Source of the DNA: CAXDOZ01 sp963991145
Lineage (GTDB): Bacteria; Bacteroidota; Bacteroidia; Chitinophagales; JABDMM01
Length of the DNA: 48,251 bases
NCBI GenBank assembly: GCA_963991145.1
Contig: CAXDOZ010000005.1
Coordinates: forward strand, 1-48,251
Reading direction: 5' to 3'
Positions 26,810 to 34,900 of this stretch are shown here, one piece after another. The stretch's first letter is position 1; each line of letters opens with the position of its first letter. Below the pieces are notes generated by a model. The model was not told the origin of the DNA. It ran no database searches and saw only the letters and a program-made list of their open reading frames with translations. Position numbers and translations under genes: made by a program.

Positions 26810-26902
26810 TTACTTCTTCTTCTTATGTCTGTTTTTACGAAGACGCTTCTTACGCTTGTGAGTAGCGATCTTATGTCTTTTACGTTTTTTACCGCAAGGC
26901 AT
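26810..26902 (-). CDS. COX24/AURKAIP1-type small ribosomal peptide (30 residues)
   Basis: A 93-base ORF, ATG at 26902 to TAA at 26810-26812. The product is 30 residues, of which 21 are Lys, Arg or His (12 K, 6 R, 3 H). It begins MPCGKKRKRHK and has a HKRKKRLRKNRHKKKK end, matching the COX24 C-terminal pattern (KHK..KRLRK.R). Related actinobacterial peptides are small-subunit ribosomal proteins (bS22), and in mitochondria AURKAIP1/mS38 binds the small subunit. So a small-subunit ribosome role is likely, from family knowledge. It sits 11 bp after the TPR gene and upstream of rng in the same direction. Confidence 0.85.
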   Translation of the reverse strand: MPCGKKRKRHKIATHKRKKRLRKNRHKKKK

Positions 26903-26913
26903 AATTATATCTT

Positions 26914-28167
26914 TTAAGAGTTCTTTATGTCAACTATTGCCTGATCCAAAGTTGCTTTCTCTGAATCATTGCTAATAGTCTTTAATAGTTCTAATAATCG
27001 GAGTGCTTCCTCTTTGTTAGCCTGAGAATAGAAATAATCTACAAGCTGCAAGGTTAAATCCGCCGTCTCTAAATAGCTCTCCGAATTAACGGTTTGCAAA
27101 GATACAACAATTTCCAATCTAGAAACAGCATTTTCAAACTGTTGTGAGCGGATTCCCTGACGGATCAACTCCAGCTGAGCTGAGAAGTTATCAGGTCTGC
27201 TATCGACCTCTGCTAGCAGGATCTGGATACCATTCATTACTGATTGATCAGTGCGATCGAGATAGGCTCTTGACACACCAATAATCAATAGATCACAGGC
27301 TGTGACCATGGAATCAGAAGTAGCTAATGCTCTTTGCTCCAGTGCAAAATCATAGAGGTGATTCAATAAGCTATCTGAACTGGCAACTGCACCCTGATCA
27401 AAGTTGATTCCGGCCAGGATTGTGCCTACCTCCCCTATTCCATAAACCTGTCCTGGCTCAAACTCTGCACAATTCATGGCAGAGTTTATTCTCCCTTCAG
27501 CCTTGTCAAACTGACCACTTCTCAGACCGTTCTCGGCAAGTAGCAAATAGGCATCTACATTATTGGAATCTCTCTCGAGCATCGATAGAAGAAGCTGAAC
27601 ACCATTCATCACTTCCATTCCATCCATGCTAACATATGTCTTTGCCAATTTTAATTCTGTGCGCTCATCTTCAGGTTGAATGTTCAATGCCTCCTGATAA
27701 GCAAAAACAGCATTTGAGTAGAAGTATCTGAGAATGTCAGGTGGTAGATCTGGGATGACAAGAAGTTGAAGAAAGATATCTCCTGCAATACTCCAATCGC
27801 GGAACAATGCACTCATCTCAGCTCTCTTCATGAACATCTTTGCCCTGAGGACTGGAATGTTCTGTTCGCTATAAATGAAAATCAGTGAATCAATTGCAGA
27901 CAATCGGATGGAATCATCTAAAGATCTCATTTCATCTTCCCAAAATTGGATCTCTTTGATCAGGAAAGGATCCAGATCTGCAAATACCCGACTCTTGTAA
28001 TCGTCGAGGCTGAATTGTATCTCATTATGGTTATGAGAGTCGCTGTGTCCTACCTCTCCACTTATCTCAGCATCTGGTATGGAGGGGTCGCTGGTTTCAG
28101 CAAAAAAAAACAGTAGCAGTAAGGCCACGACCGATACTGCTACTGCTATTAGTTGTTTTCTTCCCAT
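26914..28167 (-). CDS. Membrane-anchored TPR protein
   Basis: 417 residues. N-terminal helix at about 5-22 (AVAVSVVALLLLFFFAE) with GRKQ before it suggests an uncleaved inner-membrane anchor; then a short His-rich GHSDSHNHNE stretch and TPR-like helical repeats from ~100 to the end (YSNAVFAYQEALNIQPEDE, NVDAYLLLAENGLRSGQFDKAEG). It probably exposes a protein-binding scaffold in the periplasm. No precise function. Four bp after HU, 11 bp before the COX24-type gene, so it is in the middle of the HU - TPR - COX24 - rng cluster. Confidence 0.88.
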   Translation of the reverse strand: MGRKQLIAVAVSVVALLLLFFFAETSDPSIPDAEISGEVGHSDSHNHNEIQFSLDDYKSRVFADLDPFLIKEIQFWEDEMRSLDDSIRLSAIDSLIFIYSEQNIPVLRAKMFMKRAEMSALFRDWSIAGDIFLQLLVIPDLPPDILRYFYSNAVFAYQEALNIQPEDERTELKLAKTYVSMDGMEVMNGVQLLLSMLERDSNNVDAYLLLAENGLRSGQFDKAEGRINSAMNCAEFEPGQVYGIGEVGTILAGINFDQGAVASSDSLLNHLYDFALEQRALATSDSMVTACDLLIIGVSRAYLDRTDQSVMNGIQILLAEVDSRPDNFSAQLELIRQGIRSQQFENAVSRLEIVVSLQTVNSESYLETADLTLQLVDYFYSQANKEEALRLLELLKTISNDSEKATLDQAIVDIKNS

Positions 28168-28171
28168 TTGC

Positions 28172-28471
28172 TTACTCCACTACTTCGGTAATGTCGGCAG
28201 TTTTTACTGCTTCAACAAACACCTTAGCAGGTTTAAAAGCTGGAATGAAGTGTTCTGGAATTTCAATGGCAGTGTTCTTTTTGATGTTTCTGCCTACTTT
28301 CTTAGCTCTTTTCTTAACAATAAAACTTCCGAAACCTCGAACGTAAACGTTCTCTCCCTCTTGCAGTGAACCTTTAACTTCTTTAAAGAATGATTCAAGA
28401 GTTACCAATACATCTACTTTGGCAATTCCTGTTGAGTCAGAAATTTTGTTAACTAGGTCTGCTTTTCTCAT
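28172..28471 (-). CDS. HU-family DNA-binding protein (copy 1)
   Basis: 99 residues with the HU/IHF fold: KADLVNKISDSTGIAKVDVL helix region, GENVYVRGFGSFIVKKRAKKVGRNIKK arm region (partly quoted: VYVRGFGSFIVKKRAKK) and the PAFKPAKVFVEAV end. The arm carries NTAIEIPEHFIPAF instead of the usual TGE.I.IPA, and there is a short acidic C-terminal tail (DITEVVE). It is the first gene of the cluster leading to rng. A -7-like CAAATTTG followed by GGGGCGCCA lies upstream. Confidence 0.93.
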   Translation of the reverse strand: MRKADLVNKISDSTGIAKVDVLVTLESFFKEVKGSLQEGENVYVRGFGSFIVKKRAKKVGRNIKKNTAIEIPEHFIPAFKPAKVFVEAVKTADITEVVE

Positions 28472-28650
28472 TAGCTAATTGATTGATTTATAATGGTTAA
28501 TGGCAATGGCGCCCCAAATTTGACGAATTCTAACCAAAGAAAAAAATAGAGTTTTAGATTCCCGTGTACATTTTGCAATCATTCCAAACACATGAAATTT
28601 GCTTCCATGATGTAACAGTCTGATATACACTTAGGAATTGTAAAAACCTT

Positions 28651-31137
28651 CTAAAAGTCAAAATTGGCCCCAAAGCGAAAAAACAATTTGGGTTTACGTG
28701 AATTCCCCCAATTTGTTACCAGATCGAAGCGCAATACTCTGAAAATATTCTCAATTCCAGCCACGAATTCGAAGTATTCTTTTTGCTCCGGTGTGTACAA
28801 GAAATTCAAACCGGTAACTAATTGCATTTTGAGCTTTCTTATGCCAGGTATCTTATTGAAGAAGAAGCCCTTAAAGTGATGGGTGTAATGTGCTTCAACG
28901 AAGTATCTGTTGGTACTGAAACCGTAATATGGAAGAGCCTGAAATCTGCGGTTTGGACTGCGTTCAGCATTTCCAAAACTACTCCCTGATGATCCATAAG
29001 GTTGGTAGTAGGTCTGAGATCCCAAAAAGTGCTTATAGTCCATGAACTCCATGGAAACATTATTCACGAAGCCTCCAACGTATACATCGTACTCGCTTAA
29101 TCCAACCAGCCCTAAACGTCGTGAATCGCCCACTCCAAACTCCAGGAAATCATAATTGACCTTAGAACCCCACATTTCCAGACCTATCTGATAAGCGAAA
29201 TAGAAAGTTGGCCATTTAGATCCCAGCAATACCTTTCTGTTTGGATAAGATTCGAACTTTTGACTGGGCCGGTAGGTCGCTTCCAATTTCAAATAAGCGG
29301 CATTATGTGCTTCAAAGGCTTCTGCTTCAGAATCGGGATTCTGAGGATCATTTGATGTAATATTTGATTTCTCCTCCTTCCTAAAGGTGTAATCTGTAAC
29401 ATTCACTAATGGTCTCCTGTGAGCATAGGTGAAATCTGCATGCAGGAAAAACCCATTGAATAGCTCACGCTGATACTTGACCGTTCCAAAAATCGCATCG
29501 TAAAGCTTCATGTAGTTATCACCTACAAAAAGCGTAGATGTCATATTGATAAATGGACCAATTGGGTTCTCATTATTGTACTGCGTGCTATATCTACCTG
29601 CACCAAATCCAACCGACTCAAACCTCTTTCGACTGATCCGGTAAGCAAAGAATCCTTTGGCATTGAATTGCTTGTTCCCAACCCCATATTTAAATGCTGC
29701 TGAAATTCGATACCCCTGCTTGTAGTCCTCTTTCCACTTGCTATACCTGGCTGAGAGATTAATATTGAACCCTTCCACGGTATTGTAGCTAAACATGCTG
29801 ATCACAGGATCTACAGAGAAAAAAGACCTGTAATAGCGCTTTCCATATGTGTAACCTGTAAACATGATTGCAAGAGGCCTCGGCTTGTTCAAAGCCTTAT
29901 CCAGAGAGTCCATGTAGGCCGGAGATTCCCTAAGGTCTGCCAGAGAATCCTGCTCCTCATAAGTTGAAAGCTCTTCCTCTGTGAGAATCACTGTCCGAGC
30001 TGAATCCCAATAAATCGAATCCTTTTCTTTCGCATCATTATCTACAGCAAAAACTGCAGCTCCGAAAAAGCCCTTCTCAAAGTTTGGCTCAATATCATAG
30101 TTCTCGAAATAGGCTACATATTGCTCTGTCGCATCGTATCCAAACAGATTATACCTTGCCTTTACGTGATTCGATAGAGGCATCCATGTACTGTCGTTAT
30201 ACGGGAAGTAGTTCCTCCCCAGATATAGAGTATCGGCAAACAATAATCCAGAAGCTTTGGTAATGCCCAGATCAAAACTGTGAATTGCCCAAAGATTTTC
30301 GATGATGTATATGTAGCCTGCAAATACAGGATCGGCTTTTCTCTTTGGAATCACTTTGATCTTATTGATCTGCACACCGTTTTCTATATAGATTCCTTCA
30401 AGCTTGTACTTGTAGAAGAAAAAGGCCCTGTCAGAGATCGGGCTAATGATATCGCGCTCCGAGTAATACTCATTAAAGACTGAATTCTTGTAAAGATTCA
30501 CCTCCATCTCAGAAGCCCTGTTCCAACTAAACCCACTATTAAAGCCAGCTATCCTGGAAGCAGTCATCTCTTCCTTCTTCTTATCAGGCTGCTGAAAAAA
30601 GTAGTCTGATTGGCTCTCAGTCAGGAATAAAAGCCCAAGGTCATTGGTGTCTGGGGCAAGAAATTTTGGAATAAACGCCGGTGGCTTATCAGGAATATCA
30701 TTCAATCGAATAGTCCCTTTGATGTAGACTTTCGAACTGTATTCATAAACCTGCTTTAAATGATACTTGCGCTTCGCTATCGCTTCGCGGATGATGCGAT
30801 ATGCAGGATCCTCATCGCCTGTAACAATGACTTCGCCCAGCTCAACTAATTTGGAAGAGAGCTGTATCTCCAATCCGGATTTAGAACTTGTGATCTCCTG
30901 TTCGTAGTAGTTATATCCAATAAAACGAACTACCAGAGTTCCGCCGCCCACCGGAATATTCAAATTGAATTCACCATCGAAATTTGTCGTGGTGCCAGTT
31001 ATAGAGCTCTTCCAGTAGACATTTGCATATGCAAGAGGTGCGCCATTTTCATCTACCACTCTCCCACTTACAGTTTGAGCGTGAAGTCCAAGACAAATGA
31101 TTGAAAATATGGCTAGTGAAAGTGCTTTTTTAAGCAT
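28651..31137 (-). CDS. DUF5686 / carboxypeptidase-regulatory-like outer-membrane protein
   Basis: 828 residues. Signal peptide ends at LHA-Q. Residues ~22-105 are a CarboxypepD_reg-like beta-sandwich plug (TVSGRVVDENGAPLAYANVY, TTTNFDGEFNLNIP, VRFIGYNYYEQEI). The rest follows the DUF5686 family: AYRIIREAIAKRKYHLKQV, AGFNSGFSWNRASEMEVNLYK (partial), and a C-terminal barrel with LKMQLVTGLNFLYTPEQKEYF (partial) ending FFRFGANFDF. It looks like a TonB-dependent-receptor-like barrel without a TonB plug. Function unknown, outer membrane. Divergent from mutY. Confidence 0.88.
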   Translation of the reverse strand: MLKKALSLAIFSIICLGLHAQTVSGRVVDENGAPLAYANVYWKSSITGTTTNFDGEFNLNIPVGGGTLVVRFIGYNYYEQEITSSKSGLEIQLSSKLVELGEVIVTGDEDPAYRIIREAIAKRKYHLKQVYEYSSKVYIKGTIRLNDIPDKPPAFIPKFLAPDTNDLGLLFLTESQSDYFFQQPDKKKEEMTASRIAGFNSGFSWNRASEMEVNLYKNSVFNEYYSERDIISPISDRAFFFYKYKLEGIYIENGVQINKIKVIPKRKADPVFAGYIYIIENLWAIHSFDLGITKASGLLFADTLYLGRNYFPYNDSTWMPLSNHVKARYNLFGYDATEQYVAYFENYDIEPNFEKGFFGAAVFAVDNDAKEKDSIYWDSARTVILTEEELSTYEEQDSLADLRESPAYMDSLDKALNKPRPLAIMFTGYTYGKRYYRSFFSVDPVISMFSYNTVEGFNINLSARYSKWKEDYKQGYRISAAFKYGVGNKQFNAKGFFAYRISRKRFESVGFGAGRYSTQYNNENPIGPFINMTSTLFVGDNYMKLYDAIFGTVKYQRELFNGFFLHADFTYAHRRPLVNVTDYTFRKEEKSNITSNDPQNPDSEAEAFEAHNAAYLKLEATYRPSQKFESYPNRKVLLGSKWPTFYFAYQIGLEMWGSKVNYDFLEFGVGDSRRLGLVGLSEYDVYVGGFVNNVSMEFMDYKHFLGSQTYYQPYGSSGSSFGNAERSPNRRFQALPYYGFSTNRYFVEAHYTHHFKGFFFNKIPGIRKLKMQLVTGLNFLYTPEQKEYFEFVAGIENIFRVLRFDLVTNWGNSRKPKLFFRFGANFDF

Positions 31138-31191
31138 AAGGAATGAACGCTAATTCAAAATAGCAGTTAATTTGAGCATACCACAATTCTA

Positions 31192-32280
31192 ATGCCGAAA
31201 CCCGATTCCATGCATTTTACCAAATCCATTCTTAGTTGGCACGACAGTGATCCTGATCGCCGACCTATGCCATGGAGAGGTATAAAAGATCCATACGCGA
31301 TTTGGCTATCTGAGGTTATTCTTCAGCAAACCAGAGTAGAGCAGGGTTGGAAGTATTACGAGCGCTTCATTCAAGCTTATCCAAAGGTTGAGGACCTCGC
31401 TAATGCTTCGGAAGATGAGGTTTTAGCTCAGTGGAAAGGATTGGGCTATTACAGCAGGGCTCGCAACCTTCACGCCACGGCAAAGAAAGTCTCTGATGAG
31501 CTAAAGGGTGAGTTCCCAAAAAAGAAAGCAGAACTATTGAAGTTAAAGGGAGTTGGGGATTACACGGCATCGGCGATAGCCAGTTTTGCTTTTAATGAGC
31601 CCAATGCAGTGCTAGATGGAAATGTTATCAGAATTCTTGCCAGGTACTTTGGGATTGAAGGAGATATCCGAGATACAAAAACAAAGAAAGAGCTTCAAAA
31701 TCTTGCAGATAGTTTGATTGCAGTTGACCGTCCGGCAGAGTATAATCAGGCCATTATGGACTTTGGCTCAATGCAATGCACTCCGCAGAAGCCTAATTGT
31801 ACTCAATGTCCATTATCAGAATCCTGTTACGCCTTCGCTGAGGGAAAAGTGAGCAGCCTCCCTTTCAAATCAAAGCCAAAAGAGAAGGTTCATCGTTACT
31901 TTCACTTCATTCTTCTTCCAAGCCCTTCGGGCGGATTTTGGCTTCAAAAACGAACTGCAAAGGATATCTGGCAAAATCTTTATCAACCTCTTTTAGTCGA
32001 ATCAGATAAGATCTTAAGCCCTAACGGGCTGATTAATGAAATGGATCAGGATCAGAGATCAGGCCTTGGAATTGAGGAACTCGAGATCTACCCAAAAGCC
32101 TACAAACAGACTCTTAGCCACCAAATAATTCATGCGCGCTTTTACCAATCTCCATCACTTATAAAGAAAATGGATGCAGATACAGAATGGCGCGAATTGC
32201 GGAGGGAGAATTTGGATACATTTGCCTTACCCAAAGTTGTGGATTGTTATTTCCTCGACGATTGGTTAAATTTAGAATAG
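31192..32280 (+). CDS. mutY: A/G-specific adenine glycosylase MutY
   Basis: Removes adenine mispaired with 8-oxoguanine; base-excision repair. 362 residues. Catalytic E41 (LSEVILQQTRVEQG) and D142 (VLDGNVIR), helix-hairpin-helix LKLKGVGDYTASAIA around 116-130, [4Fe-4S] ligands C196-C203-C206-C212 (C-x6-C-x2-C-x5-C), and a C-terminal NUDIX-like 8-oxoG recognition domain from about 230. ATG 31192 may be followed by the true start at 31210 (MHFTKSILSW), which matches homologue N-termini better. Head of mutY - ssb - gldE - gldD, a conserved Bacteroidota order. Confidence 0.95.
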   Translation: MPKPDSMHFTKSILSWHDSDPDRRPMPWRGIKDPYAIWLSEVILQQTRVEQGWKYYERFIQAYPKVEDLANASEDEVLAQWKGLGYYSRARNLHATAKKVSDELKGEFPKKKAELLKLKGVGDYTASAIASFAFNEPNAVLDGNVIRILARYFGIEGDIRDTKTKKELQNLADSLIAVDRPAEYNQAIMDFGSMQCTPQKPNCTQCPLSESCYAFAEGKVSSLPFKSKPKEKVHRYFHFILLPSPSGGFWLQKRTAKDIWQNLYQPLLVESDKILSPNGLINEMDQDQRSGLGIEELEIYPKAYKQTLSHQIIHARFYQSPSLIKKMDADTEWRELRRENLDTFALPKVVDCYFLDDWLNLE

Positions 32281-32301
32281 CGGCTATTTATTTGATTTTA
32301 A

Positions 32302-32346
32302 GTATTCCATAGTGTATTGGAATACAATTAATTCACCTCAAATTTG
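32302..32346 (+). promoter_or_regulatory. Inverted repeat and promoter of ssb
   Basis: A perfect 8-bp inverted repeat, GTATTCCA (32302-32309) and TGGAATAC (32318-32325) with 8 bases between, overlaps a TTG (32317-32319). That TTG lies 19 bases before CAAATTTG (32339-32346), one mismatch from the -7 consensus TAnnTTTG. Transcription would start at or very near the ssb ATG (32353). The repeat is placed where a regulator could compete with sigma factor at -33. Confidence 0.5.
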
Positions 32347-32352
32347 TGAGAC

Positions 32353-32805
32353 ATGGTTAATAAAGTAATTCTAGTGGGGAGATTAGGGCAGGACCCTGAG
32401 GTGCGCCATCTTGATAATGATCGTACGGTTGCCAATTTTTCAATGGCAACAAATGAAGTTTATAGAAACAAAGCAGGAGAAAAGGTTGAAAATACCGATT
32501 GGCATAACATCGTAATCTGGGGTCCCAGAGCAGTTATTGCCGAGAAGTATTTGCGCAAAGGATCTCTTATTTACCTGGAGGGTAAATTAAGAACCCGAAG
32601 CTGGGAAGATAAGGAAGGAAACAAGCGTTATACAACAGAGGTGCTTGGAGACAACTTCCAAATGATGGATAGAGCTTCAGATGCCCCAGCTGGCGGAGGA
32701 GCACCTGCTCAAAGCAATCAACAGCAAAATCAATCAGCACCTGCAGAGAGCTCAACAGCTAATGCAGTTGCGGAACCAACAGATGACGACGATCTGCCCT
32801 TCTAG
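32353..32805 (+). CDS. ssb: Single-stranded DNA-binding protein Ssb
   Basis: 150 residues. OB fold 1-~110 (MVNKVILVGRLGQDPEVRH, FSMATNEVYRNKAGE, TDWHNIVIWGPRA, GKLRTRSWEDKEGNKRYTTEV), a Gln/Ala/Pro-rich linker, and the acidic DDDDLPF tip that docks partner proteins. Binds single-stranded DNA in replication, repair and recombination. Lies between mutY and gldE. A candidate operator/promoter precedes it, so it can be transcribed independently of mutY. Confidence 0.97.
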   Translation: MVNKVILVGRLGQDPEVRHLDNDRTVANFSMATNEVYRNKAGEKVENTDWHNIVIWGPRAVIAEKYLRKGSLIYLEGKLRTRSWEDKEGNKRYTTEVLGDNFQMMDRASDAPAGGGAPAQSNQQQNQSAPAESSTANAVAEPTDDDDLPF

Positions 32806-32840
32806 GGGCAGTCGTCTATTGTTCATTAAATCGATAGATA

Positions 32841-34226
32841 TTGGAAGGGGAGAGTAGTCCGGGCGATTTGCCCAACCCATTTACGCTACTAAGCATTTTT
32901 ACCAACGAGCTCTGGTCTCAACAGAGCTTCATGCTGTTTTTCAGCATCTTATTACTACTGATTTGTTCTGCCTTGATGTCGGGCTCAGAAGTTGCATTCT
33001 TTTCTCTTTCTCCAAGACAGGTTGATGATCTTAAAAAGCAAGAGGACAAGAAGTCGCAAAGAATACTTCAACTTCTAAAAAGTCCACCTTATCTGCTTTC
33101 GACCATATTAATTGGAAACAATCTGGTCAATGTTGGGATCATCATTAGCTCCTTCTACCTAACCGATCTGATTTTCAATTTGAGCAATCAGGTAGTCTTC
33201 GGAGTAGAAATAAACAGTGGCTTCCTTAATGTATTGATCAATGTTGTACTTGTAACTTTTATGCTTGTACTCTTTGGGGAAGTAATTCCAAAGATCTATG
33301 CTACCCAAAACAATATCAAGCTGGCCTCATTTATGGCTAGACCGCTCCTTGTTTTAAAGCGCTTCTTTAGTCCTTTATCAGCAATCCTTGTCAACTCTAC
33401 TGATTTCATAGAAAAGAGAATTGGTAAAATGGGATCTGAGATCTCCATTGAAGACCTGGACAGAGCTATCGATCTAACTACAGATGATGAAGCCACAAAT
33501 CAGGAGATCAAGATGTTAAAGGGTGTGGTCAAGTTTGGGAACCTTTCCGTAAAGCAGATCATGCGCTCCAGAGTTGATATGGTTGGAGTAGAGATACAAA
33601 CGGGCTACAAAGAACTCCTGGAACTGATTAAGTCGAGCGGCTACTCCAGGATTCCTGTTTACGAGGAGGACTATGACCATATCAAAGGAGTCCTATATGT
33701 GAAGGATATGCTTGGAGTTTTGGATGCCCCAGATGATTTCTATTGGCAGGATCTTATAAGAGAGCCTTTCTATGTTCCTGAGAATAAGAAGATCGATGAT
33801 CTGCTTAGGGAAATCCAGGAAAAAAGGATCCATATGGCCATTGTGGTGGATGAATATGGAGGAACTGAAGGACTAGTCACCCTGGAGGACATTGTAGAAG
33901 AGGTTGTAGGTGAGATCAAAGATGAGTTTGATGATCTTATAGAAATGTCTTTCCAAAAGATTGATGAGAACAACTTCATTTTTGAGGGGAAGACTCCAAT
34001 CAACGACGTTTGCAAAATAATGAACCTCGATCCAGAGGCATTCGAAGAAGTAAAAGGTGACGCTGATTCTCTGGGTGGTCTTATGCTTGAGATTGCAGGA
34101 AGAATACCAAACAGAGAAGATGAGTTGAACTATGATCAGTTCTCATTTAGAGTTCTTGAAGTGGGTAACAATAGAATTGAAAGAGTTAAGGTTAGTAAGA
34201 AGAATGAGAGGATCCCATCTGCTTAA
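32841..34226 (+). CDS. gldE: Gliding motility-associated protein GldE
   Basis: 461 residues; TTG start at 32841, since an in-frame stop (TAG 32835-32837) lies just upstream and no ATG occurs before the first helix. CNNM/DUF21 membrane domain ~30-200 (SALMSGSEVAFFSLSPRQ, LLSTILIGNNLVNVGIII, LFGEVIPKIYATQN), CBS pair ~215-345 (GYSRIPVYEEDYDHIKGVLY, IHMAIVVDEYGGTEGLVTLE), and CorC/HlyC C-terminal domain ~360-450. Inner membrane. GldE is a paralogue of Mg/Co efflux (CorC-like) proteins and in flavobacteria works together with GldD. Upstream of gldD with 23 bp overlap. Confidence 0.93.
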   Translation: MEGESSPGDLPNPFTLLSIFTNELWSQQSFMLFFSILLLLICSALMSGSEVAFFSLSPRQVDDLKKQEDKKSQRILQLLKSPPYLLSTILIGNNLVNVGIIISSFYLTDLIFNLSNQVVFGVEINSGFLNVLINVVLVTFMLVLFGEVIPKIYATQNNIKLASFMARPLLVLKRFFSPLSAILVNSTDFIEKRIGKMGSEISIEDLDRAIDLTTDDEATNQEIKMLKGVVKFGNLSVKQIMRSRVDMVGVEIQTGYKELLELIKSSGYSRIPVYEEDYDHIKGVLYVKDMLGVLDAPDDFYWQDLIREPFYVPENKKIDDLLREIQEKRIHMAIVVDEYGGTEGLVTLEDIVEEVVGEIKDEFDDLIEMSFQKIDENNFIFEGKTPINDVCKIMNLDPEAFEEVKGDADSLGGLMLEIAGRIPNREDELNYDQFSFRVLEVGNNRIERVKVSKKNERIPSA

Positions 34227-34806
34227 GGCAGGCATATTCAGTTTAGCAATTTTACTTTTCCTTCCATCTTGTGAGGAAGAAGTTTCTGTACCCCGACCAA
34301 AGGGTTATCCTAGGGTTTACTTACCAGCCCACTCTTATCAGAGTTATGATGGAGCTGGTTGTCCTTATTCTTTCCAATATCCAATTTACGGTCAGATTGA
34401 AAAGGACTCTTTGTTTTTTGACGTTTACAAAGATTGCTGGATCGATATTTACTTCCCGGGATTTGATGCTACGATTCACTTCACTTATGAGAGAATGGAG
34501 GATTCGCTTAAGATCTTTCAACTTGTTTCAGATGCTCATGAATTGAGCTTTAAGCACGCGAGAAAAGCAGAATACATTGATCAAATTCCAATCGACAAAG
34601 GAGATGGAGTAAAAGGTCTGCTTTACGATGTGGGCGGCGATGCTGCTTCTTCTGTTCAGTTTTATCTTACTGATTTTGATGAGCACTTTATGAGAGGAGC
34701 TCTATACTTCAATGTCAGTCCAAATGCAGATTCGATGTCGCCGATGATCAACTTCTTAAAACAGGACATCGAACACCTAATGACCACTTTTGAGTGGGAG
34801 GAGTAA
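34204..34806 (+). CDS. gldD: Gliding motility lipoprotein GldD
   Basis: 200 residues. Starting at ATG 34204 the SPII signal has lipobox LPSC with Cys23, then EEEVSVPRPKGYPRVYLPAH, the GldD hallmark PRPKGY. An ATG at 34132 would add 24 non-signal residues. Essential for gliding in Flavobacterium; its exact role is unknown. It overlaps the last 23 bp of gldE in another frame, which fits translational coupling. Weak hairpins lie downstream of the stop (34808-34850). Confidence 0.93.
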   Translation: MRGSHLLKAGIFSLAILLFLPSCEEEVSVPRPKGYPRVYLPAHSYQSYDGAGCPYSFQYPIYGQIEKDSLFFDVYKDCWIDIYFPGFDATIHFTYERMEDSLKIFQLVSDAHELSFKHARKAEYIDQIPIDKGDGVKGLLYDVGGDAASSVQFYLTDFDEHFMRGALYFNVSPNADSMSPMINFLKQDIEHLMTTFEWEE

Positions 34807-34835
34807 AGAGATTCTTAACTCTCAGAGAATCTTAA

Positions 34836-34851
34836 CCCGAGCATTCGGGAC
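34836..34851. repeat. Palindrome of the CCCGA-TCGGGAC family (single copy)
   Basis: CCCGA-GCAT-TCGGG followed by AC, downstream of gldD. Same unit as the triple array at 38.1 kb. Confidence 0.7.
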
Positions 34852-34900
34852 TATTTCATTTCTTTTTCATTTTTGCTTTTTCCACTTTTAGGTTTCCTCC

